A stretch of DNA of 64,000 nucleotides from Prauserella flavalba (GTDB lineage Bacteria > Actinomycetota > Actinomycetes > Mycobacteriales > Pseudonocardiaceae): contig NZ_MASU01000019.1 of assembly GCF_003202235.1 (NCBI RefSeq), positions 44,852 through 108,851 on the forward strand, read 5' to 3'. Below, piece by piece: positions 58,054-64,000 of this stretch. The notes beneath the pieces were generated by a model, which was not told where the DNA came from, made no database searches, and saw only the letters and a program-made list of their open reading frames with translations. A program made the translations under genes and the position numbers. How positions within the stretch are numbered: the stretch's first letter is position 1; each line of letters opens with the position of its first letter.

Positions 58054-58998
58054 TCACTCGGCGCGCAGCCGCGCGAAGAGGGCGTTCGCCCTCTCCTTGT
58101 CCCACAACAGAACGGAGCCGATGCCGGGCACCGTCGACGAGCCGTTCACCGGCACCGTCCTGGTGATCAGGCCGCCCTCGCCCGGGTCTCGTAACGCGAG
58201 GGCCAGCTGGGCGAGGTGCTGCAGATGGTCGCCGTCGGAGAACGAGGTGCTGGACAGGGCCTGTCCCGTCAGCGGGACAAGTTTGACCGGGTTGAGCAGG
58301 ACCGCACGGCTGGCGCATTTCGAGATCAGGGCCGACAGGAAATCCTGCTGGTGGTCGGCTCGCTCCAGGTCGCCATCGGCGAACGCGCGGGTGCGCATGT
58401 ACCCGAGCGCTCTGGCGCCGTCGAGTTCCTGGCAGCCGCGGGGGAGATCGAGGTTGATCTTCGGGTCCCACACGTGTTCGGCGAGGCACACCCGCACGCC
58501 GCCAACGGCGTCGACCATTCCGGCGAATCCGCCGAAACCGATTTCCAGATAGTGATCGATGTGCAGGCCGGTCATGTCCTGCACCGTTCTGGAAAGCAAT
58601 GTCGGACCGCCGAGGGCGTACGCCGCGTTGAGCTTGTTCTGGCCGTGGCCGTGGATCGGAACCAGTGAGTCGCGGGGCAGGCTGATCAGGCTGGGCGGCG
58701 CCGCTCCGGACGGGATGTGCAGCACCATGATCGTGTCGGTACGGGTTCCGCCCGCATCGGCCTCGCTGCCGGTGTTGAGGTGTCGCCGCTGCGCCGCGGA
58801 CAATCCCTCCCGGCTGTCGGTGCCGATCAGTAACCAGTTGGTGCCCTCGGCCTCACTGGGCCGTCCGGAGTAATTCATGAAAGCAGGCACGCGCTGCAAC
58901 GAGAAGTCGAGGTACACGGTGGTCGCGCACGCGACGAACACCAGTGACACCGCCGTGATCAGGAACAGCCTGCCAATCCGGCGAGCGAACGATCGCAA
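58054..58998 (-). CDS. LytR-CpsA-Psr (LCP) family wall-polymer ligase
   Basis: 314 residues from ATG 58998. One N-terminal membrane helix (about residues 10-30, RLFLITAVSLVFVACATT) precedes an extracellular LCP domain. Motifs: LLIGTDSREG, GTRTDTIMVLHI with the conserved Asp, LISLPRDSLV, NKLNAAYALGG, and YMRTRAFADGDLERADHQQD with the Arg/Asp cluster that binds polyprenyl pyrophosphate. Such enzymes attach arabinogalactan, teichoic acid or capsule chains to peptidoglycan. It diverges from a proline-rich membrane protein and a glycosyltransferase fusion, indicating a wall-polymer module. Confidence 0.92.
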   Translation of the reverse strand: MRSFARRIGRLFLITAVSLVFVACATTVYLDFSLQRVPAFMNYSGRPSEAEGTNWLLIGTDSREGLSAAQRRHLNTGSEADAGGTRTDTIMVLHIPSGAAPPSLISLPRDSLVPIHGHGQNKLNAAYALGGPTLLSRTVQDMTGLHIDHYLEIGFGGFAGMVDAVGGVRVCLAEHVWDPKINLDLPRGCQELDGARALGYMRTRAFADGDLERADHQQDFLSALISKCASRAVLLNPVKLVPLTGQALSSTSFSDGDHLQHLAQLALALRDPGEGGLITRTVPVNGSSTVPGIGSVLLWDKERANALFARLRAE

Positions 58999-59108
58999 GA
59001 TTTCCCTTACCTACTCAGTCGTTAAGTAACCCACATGCTTCCCATCAGTCACTCTTGTCTCAATAGTGACCGCATGGTTATCGTACTGTGCCCATCTGGC
59101 CCCAATGA

Positions 59109-59777
59109 GTGAGTGCCTTGTGGGTGAAGACGTCCGACTCAACCACCGGGAGTAGTGAATTGCCTGGCCATCGCCTCGACAGCCGCAGAGCCGCGACGAG
59201 GAGAACCAGCCCAGCACGGCCCAGGCACGGCCGCCACGCGCGGACGGGTCAACGACGGGCGCCCACCCGCAACCGGGCACTGCCCCGGACGCATGGCTCC
59301 CGCGCCTCCGCGCTGAGCGCAGCCGAGACGACACCGATCTTCCTGGGCCCCGGATTCGGCCTGCCGCGCCGCGGCGACCGCCCGGTCTTCGTCGACGCCA
59401 CCGGCCGCAGGCGGCGCCTGGTCCGTCGGTTCGCCCTGTTCACGAGCTTCGTGTTCACCTGCGGCGTATTCCTGCTCATCGCCGCGATGTTCGGTGCGGA
59501 CAGCAGACCGCCCCTGGTGACGCGACCGCAACCCTCCGTTCCCCGCCCGCCCAGCGCGCCCGCCTCGCCCGTCACCTCGGCCTCCGCACCGCTGCCTGCG
59601 TCGAGCCGCCCCCATCCGCCGCTCGCACCGGCGGAGCCTGCCGGGACGGCGAATGACATCCGCACCACCATCCAGAACCCGCCCGTCCTGTCGGTGCTGG
59701 TCACCACGGCGGAGGTCCCGGCGCGGCCGACCCAACCAACGCGCACACGTCCTGACAGGCCAGGGCAACAACGCTGA
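59109..59777 (+). CDS. Proline-rich single-pass membrane protein, unknown function
   Basis: 222 residues from GTG 59109; no strong ribosome site and the first about 80 residues look poorly conserved, so the true start is uncertain. A convincing part starts IFLGPGFGLPRRGDRPVFVD and is followed by a basic RRRRLVRR stretch and a membrane helix, FALFTSFVFTCGVFLLIAAM. The C-terminal tail is Pro/Ala/Ser-rich. Its stop is 9 nt before the glycosyltransferase fusion, so it is probably an accessory of that enzyme. It has no known domain that I recognise. Confidence 0.65.
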   Translation: MSALWVKTSDSTTGSSELPGHRLDSRRAATRRTSPARPRHGRHARTGQRRAPTRNRALPRTHGSRASALSAAETTPIFLGPGFGLPRRGDRPVFVDATGRRRRLVRRFALFTSFVFTCGVFLLIAAMFGADSRPPLVTRPQPSVPRPPSAPASPVTSASAPLPASSRPHPPLAPAEPAGTANDIRTTIQNPPVLSVLVTTAEVPARPTQPTRTRPDRPGQQR

Positions 59778-59786
59778 GGCGCGGCA

Positions 59787-61889
59787 GTGTCCCGCCGCCG
59801 CAAACCTGCGAAATCCCCCCGCGCGCACTGGCTGTTACTCGGCCTCCTGCTGTCCGGCATCAGCGCGTTGCTCACGGTGAACATCCTGGTCTCCGGTCAG
59901 CTCGACAACGGAGAGAGCCGGACGGCGGGGTCCCGCGAGTTCGTGCCCGAGTCCGTGTACTCCGGCGGTTCGGTCGTCGACCCTCGTGAGCCAACCGTGC
60001 GGCACCTGCCCGCGCGCACCATCGCGCTGACCTTCGTCGACGGGCCGGATCCGCGCTGGACACCCCGGATCCTGCGCGTACTCGCCGAACACCGGGTGCG
60101 CGCCACGTTCTTCGTGACCGGGGCGCATGCGGCGCGGCACCCCGAGCTGGTCAGGCGGATCCTGGCCGAGGGGCACGAGATCGGTAACCGCACGATGACC
60201 CGGATGGACCTGCGGGAGGCCGGTGACACCCGGGTCCAGCTCGAACTGCAGGCCACCGACCTGGTGCTGGCCGGTGCCGCGGGGATCACGACGAACCTCG
60301 TGCAGTTGCCCTACACGACCACCGGCTCGCTGGACTCCGGGGCGTGGAAGGCGATGCTCCGCGCGGGCAACCACGGCAGGCAGGTCGTGGTCGCCGATCT
60401 CGACTCGCGGGACGTGCGGCAACCGGGCGCCGAGGCGATTGTCGCCAACTCCACACCCCCCGACGATCGCGGTGCCGTGCTCCTGATGCACGATTCCGCG
60501 GGCGTGCAGACCGTCACCGCACTCGATCGCCTGCTGGGGTCGCTGGCGGAAAGGGGCTGGCGGGTCGACTCCGTCGGCGGCGCGTTCGGTGTGTCCGGTG
60601 CGACCAACCCGGCCGGTGTCCTGGAGCGGGTCACCGGACTGCTGCTCGGCTGGTCGGTGCAGGCCGCCGGGTGGCTCGCGGGCGCGCTCCGGATGCTTCT
60701 CGTGGTCGCCGGGGCGCTGGCGATCCTTCGCACGCTGGTAGTACTGATCGTCACCCCCATCCACGTGCGGCGGGTTCGGCGCCGGCGGCTCTCCGGGCCG
60801 ACCGGCGAACCGGTCACCGTGATCGTCCCGGCCTACAACGAGGAGGCGGGCATCGCGGCCACCGTGCGGTCCGCACTCGAGTCCCGCTACCCGGCGGAGG
60901 TGATCGTCGTCGACGACGGTTCCACGGACCGGACGGTGGAGGTGGTGCGGCGGCTTCGCCGGCTGCATCCCCGCATCCGGCTCATCCGGGGCGAAAACGC
61001 GGGTAAGGCGGCGGCGTTGAACGCGGGCCTTGCCGCGGCCCGCTCGGAGATCGTGGTCATGGTCGACGGCGACACGATCCTGGACCGCGACGCCGTGGGG
61101 TGGCTCGTCGCGCACTTCACGGACCCGAGCATCGGTGTGGTGTCGGGCAACGCCAAGGTCGGTAACCGGAAGGGACTGCTCGGCCGGTGGCAGCACATCG
61201 AGTACGTGCTCGGCTTCAACCTCGATCGCCGCGTGTACGACGTCCTCCAGTGCATGCCGACCGTGCCGGGCGCGATCGGCGCCTGGCGGCGCTCGGCCGT
61301 GCTGAATGTCGGCGGAATCTCCCACGACACCCTCGCCGAGGACACCGATCTCACCATGTCGCTGGAGCGGGCCGGGTGGCGAGCCGTCTACGAGGAGAGG
61401 GCGGTGGCCTGGACAGAGGCGCCCGCGACGGTCGGGCAGCTCTGGAAGCAGCGCTACCGCTGGTGCTACGGAACGCTGCAGGCCGCGTGGAAACACCGGC
61501 GAGCCGTGGTGGAACGCGGCGCGGCGGGCAAGCTGGGGCGGCGTGGCCTGCCGTACCTGCTGCTGTTCCAGGTGCTGATGCAGGTGCTCGCGCCGGTCAT
61601 CGACATTGTGGCGTTCTTCGGGCTGTTCACGGCGGATGCCGCAGAGCTCGCGGTGACGTGGTTCGGTTTCCTGCTGCTCCAGCTGGTGCCGGGTGTGCTC
61701 GCGTTCAAGCTCGACGGCGAGCGTCTGCGTCCGTTGCTCGTCCTGCCGTTCCAGCAGCTCGTCTACCGGCAGCTGATGTACCTGGTGGTGATCCAGTCCC
61801 TCGTGACCGCGGTGGCGGGCGCCCAGTTGCCGTGGCACAAGCTCGAGCGCACCGGACTCGCACACTCCGGGTTGGCGAGGAATCGCTGA
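59787..61889 (+). CDS. Polysaccharide deacetylase (degenerate)-GT2 glycosyltransferase fusion
   Basis: 700 residues from GTG 59787. A short N-terminal helix (WLLLGLLLSGISALLTV) precedes a NodB-type domain, two central helices, a family-2 glycosyltransferase and several C-terminal helices. The GT2 part looks intact: VTVIVPAYNEEAG, VMVDGDTILDRD, LAEDTDLTMSLERAG and QRYRWCYG, as in NodC/PgaC-like processive synthases. The deacetylase part is not: TFDDGP has become TFVDGP (Val84), and both metal-binding His in the NHT-x-T/S-H motif are Arg135 and Arg139. It keeps LLMHDS. It probably makes an extracellular glycan without deacetylating it. Confidence 0.9.
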   Translation: MSRRRKPAKSPRAHWLLLGLLLSGISALLTVNILVSGQLDNGESRTAGSREFVPESVYSGGSVVDPREPTVRHLPARTIALTFVDGPDPRWTPRILRVLAEHRVRATFFVTGAHAARHPELVRRILAEGHEIGNRTMTRMDLREAGDTRVQLELQATDLVLAGAAGITTNLVQLPYTTTGSLDSGAWKAMLRAGNHGRQVVVADLDSRDVRQPGAEAIVANSTPPDDRGAVLLMHDSAGVQTVTALDRLLGSLAERGWRVDSVGGAFGVSGATNPAGVLERVTGLLLGWSVQAAGWLAGALRMLLVVAGALAILRTLVVLIVTPIHVRRVRRRRLSGPTGEPVTVIVPAYNEEAGIAATVRSALESRYPAEVIVVDDGSTDRTVEVVRRLRRLHPRIRLIRGENAGKAAALNAGLAAARSEIVVMVDGDTILDRDAVGWLVAHFTDPSIGVVSGNAKVGNRKGLLGRWQHIEYVLGFNLDRRVYDVLQCMPTVPGAIGAWRRSAVLNVGGISHDTLAEDTDLTMSLERAGWRAVYEERAVAWTEAPATVGQLWKQRYRWCYGTLQAAWKHRRAVVERGAAGKLGRRGLPYLLLFQVLMQVLAPVIDIVAFFGLFTADAAELAVTWFGFLLLQLVPGVLAFKLDGERLRPLLVLPFQQLVYRQLMYLVVIQSLVTAVAGAQLPWHKLERTGLAHSGLARNR

Positions 61890-62102
61890 CGCCTCTCCCG
61901 GAAACCGCGTCCACGCGGAACAGCCGGACCTTTTTCGATGTTCGATTGGCGAAAGGGAGGATTACCATCATGCAATTCCGATATTCAATTTGACCCGTTT
62001 GTCTCGTGGATGTTCTGAGCTATTATCGGCAACTATGGCGGAGGGTCGCCGGGACACAGCCGCTACTGCCGGAGTCGGTCGTCACCGGGCAGCGATGTCG
62101 CC

Positions 62103-62642
62103 ATGATCTGGGAAGTGCTGGTGCTCGGTTTCGTGCTGAGTCTCGACAACTTCCGGGTCTCGATCGCGCTCGGCACCGTCCCATTCGGCCTGAAGCGCGC
62201 CCTGCAGGTCGCGCTGACCTTCGGGCTCTGGGACGCGATCATGCCGCTGGCCGGGCTGTTGATCGGTCGCGAGATCGGGGAGTCCGTCGGGGACGTCGCC
62301 GAGTGGGTGGGCGCGGCCGCGCTCGGCGCGTACGGTCTCTACCTCGTGATCTCGGCCGTCCGTAACCCCGAGCCGGACGAGCTGGACCACCCGTGGGCGC
62401 TGTTCGGCATCCCGTTGACGCTGAGCCTGGACAATCTGCTCGCCGGCGCGAGCCTGGGGATTCTCGGGCTCTCGCCGTGGTTCTCGGCCGCCGTCTTCGG
62501 GGTCATGACCGCGGTGTTGTCACTGGGCGGGCTGCTGATCGGGCGGTTCGCGGCGCGCCTCATCCGGATCCGCTCGGACCTGCTGAGCGGGGTCACCCTG
62601 ATCATCGCCGCCGTGGCGTTGCCGTTGGTGTTCGGCGGCTAG
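62103..62642 (+). CDS. MntP-like manganese efflux pump
   Basis: 179 residues from ATG 62103 with six predicted membrane helices. Two related half-repeats carry acidic motifs: LVLGFVLSLDNFRVSIALG and GIPLTLSLDNLLAGASLG, the arrangement of MntP-type exporters in which each repeat has an Asp in the membrane. Here the residue after each Asp is Asn, whereas I recall Ala in typical MntP. It is a complete, plausible metal exporter. The IS element begins just after its TAG stop. Confidence 0.82.
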   Translation: MIWEVLVLGFVLSLDNFRVSIALGTVPFGLKRALQVALTFGLWDAIMPLAGLLIGREIGESVGDVAEWVGAAALGAYGLYLVISAVRNPEPDELDHPWALFGIPLTLSLDNLLAGASLGILGLSPWFSAAVFGVMTAVLSLGGLLIGRFAARLIRIRSDLLSGVTLIIAAVALPLVFGG

Positions 62643-62647
62643 GCTAG

Positions 62648-62663
62648 TACTGCAACGGCAGTT
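62648..62663 (+). repeat. Left terminal inverted repeat of the IS
   Basis: TACTGCAACGGCAGTT; exact reverse complement of the right end at 63982-63997. The transposase stop (62662-62664) lies in its inner edge. CTAG precedes it. Confidence 0.9.
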
Positions 62664-63956
62664 AGGTGAGTGGGTGGCCGCGGCGTTTGTAGTGGCTGAG
62701 CCGGGCTTGGTGTTGTCGTCGGCGGCGCCAGCGGGACCAGGCCCAGACGTGGTGAGCGGTGTCGGTGACACGCAAGACCAACTTGGTGAGCAGGCGCCGG
62801 ATCTCCGGTAGCGTGAACCCGATCATGCCCGGCTCAGCGACGTCAGCTCCCCTTTTGTGGCGAGGGATCGGGAGACGGCGAGCCAGGCGTGGGCGAGCAT
62901 CGACAGGGTGATGTGGGCATACCACGCTCGCCAGGACCGGACCTGATATTGATCGAGTCCAGCTTCGTTCTTGGCTTGCTGGAAGCACTCCTCGATCCGC
63001 CAGCGAGCTCCGGCGATCCAGGCCAGATCCAGCAGGGTGGAGCGGCGGGGTCCGTAGCAGACGTAGTAGGCGATCTCGGTCGGGTCCGAGAGCGAGCGGC
63101 GGGCGAGCAGCCAGTGCCCGCGCCCGGCCTGCCAGCCGATCCGGATCGGCACCCGCGCCCAGTCATACTCTCGTGGCCCGTGTGCCCCGGCCCCGACCGA
63201 CAACCGCCGCCACGCCCGAGCGGGCAACTCCGCGATCAGCTCATCGGCTCGGGCCTCGCCACCGCCGGTGGTGACCAGGGTGTCGTTGACCTTGGTGGCC
63301 AGCACGTGCGCGGCATCGTGGGCTTCCAGCCACAACCGCAGGTACTTGACCTGCCCATACGCCTCATCAGCAGTGATCCACGCGAACGGCACCTTCGCGG
63401 CGAACGCCCGCGCCAGCATCGCCATGGCTTGACGCGGCTTGGTCTCGAACTCGGTGCCCTCCGGGATCGCTGCCCGCCGGCACCGGTCCTGGTCGGCGAT
63501 CCACGGCTCGGGCAGATACAGCTCCCGGTCGATCAGCGCATGCCCACGAGACGAGGCATAGGCAAGAAACGTGCCGATCTGGCAGTTCTCGATCCGACCG
63601 GCTGTTCCCGAGTACTGCCGCTGCACCCCGGCCGAGCGCGTGCCCTTCTTCAGGAACCCGGTGTCGTCCACGATCAGCACGCCACCGGGCTCGCCGAGGT
63701 GCTCGATGACATAGTCGCGAACGTCGTCCCGGACCCCGTCGATGTCCCAGTCCGCCCAGCGCAGCAGCCGCTGCATCCCATCCGGGGACACCTCCCCGGC
63801 CTGCTCGGCCAGCGTCCAGCCGTTCTTCCGCTCCAACCCTGCGACCAGGCCCGATACGTACTCCCTAGCCCGATTCCGCGGTTCAGACCGTCCGAACCGG
63901 CCCGCGATCCGCTCGTGCACCCGGTCCAGCTGATCCATCACCACATCGACCACCAC
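62662..63956 (-). CDS. IS701-family transposase, interrupted by a -1 frameshift
   Basis: The DDE transposase starts at GTG 63956 (MVVDVVMDQLDRVHERIA). Core: GVLIVDDTGFLKKGTRSAGV, QYSGTAGRIENCQIGTFLAYA and WRIEECFQQAKNEAGLD, typical of IS701. The main frame stops at 62823 after 377 residues (TKGELTSLSRA). In the -1 frame the DNA continues ADVAEPGMIGFTLPEIRRLL and ends AWSRWRRRRQHQARLSHYKR at 62662, the usual C-terminal end of these enzymes. The switch point is the AAAAGGGG run (plus-strand CCCCTTTT at 62851-62858). Either one G is missing, or a programmed -1 shift is used; the catalytic core is intact. Confidence 0.85.
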
Positions 63957-63981
63957 CGGGATGATCTACCACAACACCGCC

Positions 63982-63997
63982 AACTGCCGTTGCAGTA
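63982..63997 (-). repeat. Right terminal inverted repeat of the IS
   Basis: AACTGCCGTTGCAGTA, the exact reverse complement of the left repeat. CTA follows at the very end of the window, consistent with a CTAG duplication. Confidence 0.9.
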
Positions 63998-64000
63998 CTA

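Larger units (their letters stand above)
62648..63997. mobile_element. IS701-family insertion sequence
   Basis: A 1350-base element bounded by perfect 16-base terminal inverted repeats, TACTGCAACGGCAGTT (62648-62663) and AACTGCCGTTGCAGTA (63982-63997). The left end is flanked by CTAG (62644-62647); the right end is followed by CTA at the window edge, so a CTAG target duplication is likely and fits the IS701 family's CTAG preference. It carries one transposase gene on the minus strand and sits just after the mntP-like stop, so no gene is interrupted. Confidence 0.9.

Noticed and set aside
61890..62102. yybP-ykoY-type manganese riboswitch before the MntP-like gene
   Set aside because: The conserved core segments of that riboswitch could not be found; only an unstructured GC-rich leader and a mini-ORF are seen.
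1..64000. CRISPR arrays, tRNA or rRNA genes, phage modules, biosynthetic megasynthases
   Set aside because: No direct-repeat arrays, RNA gene signatures, phage structural genes or PKS/NRPS domains could be recognised in any part of the window.

Overview
The window is GC-rich DNA with many GTG starts, 4-nt ATGA/GTGA overlaps between consecutive genes, and coenzyme-F420 genes: an Fgd-type glucose-6-phosphate dehydrogenase, a second luciferase-like (LLM) flavoprotein, a CofC/FbiD gene and a broken fbiC. This points to an actinomycete, most likely Pseudonocardiales (for example an Amycolatopsis relative). The genus is inference. No rRNA, tRNA or CRISPR array is visible. The region is a chain of catabolic operons, each with its own regulator, ending in a cell-envelope block and an insertion sequence.

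Region 1 (1-15922): an acyl-CoA catabolic locus. An acyl-CoA dehydrogenase (cut by the window edge) and a LysR gene precede a GntR/FCD regulator, an MHS-type importer, and a tightly packed operon: CaiB CoA-transferase, enoyl-CoA hydratase, acyl-CoA dehydrogenase, SDR, two 3-hydroxyacyl-CoA dehydrogenases, a MenB/BadI-type hydrolase, a shortened acyl-CoA dehydrogenase-like protein, a CoA ligase, an AMACR-like CaiB protein and a quinone oxidoreductase. The gene set matches the steps of alicyclic (cyclohexanecarboxylate-type) acid breakdown, with BadI-like ring opening in place of a thiolase. A palindromic operator around GTCCAAC lies upstream of gntR and caiB, with a weaker copy before the importer.

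Region 2 (16057-28074): small regulated modules and scars. These are a secreted peptide, an SDR and a frameshifted MpaB/Lcp-type oxygenase with a divergent TetR and paired operators; a LysR divergent from an NTF2-like/SDR/cupin operon; a junction where the 5' stubs of an SDR gene and of fbiC meet; an intact fbiD; an APC permease; and a TetR divergent from an orphan VanB-type reductase and a PPOX flavoprotein.

Region 3 (28102-33324): an AsnC regulator divergent from a giant indolepyruvate-ferredoxin-oxidoreductase-type gene and a Leu/Phe/Val-type dehydrogenase, probably an amino-acid to acyl-CoA route.

Region 4 (33493-44839): an operon of LLM flavoprotein, NTF2-like protein, alpha/beta hydrolase, DUF1028, M20 deacylase, DUF917, HyuA-like protein and PucR regulator. 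It looks like an undescribed cyclic-amide or N-heterocycle pathway. Fgd and a second PucR follow.

Region 5 (44934-57475): a two-domain FAD/Fe-S 2-hydroxyacid dehydrogenase behind an IclR regulator, divergent from an operon with two amidohydrolases, a Rieske protein, a reductase, SDR, thiolase, CoA ligase and MFS importer. Duplicate IclR-like operators sit between them.

Region 6 (57541-64000): a TetR remnant, an LCP ligase, a proline-rich membrane protein, a polysaccharide deacetylase-GT2 fusion whose deacetylase active site is lost, an MntP-like exporter, and an IS701-family element flanked by CTAG whose transposase has a frameshift.
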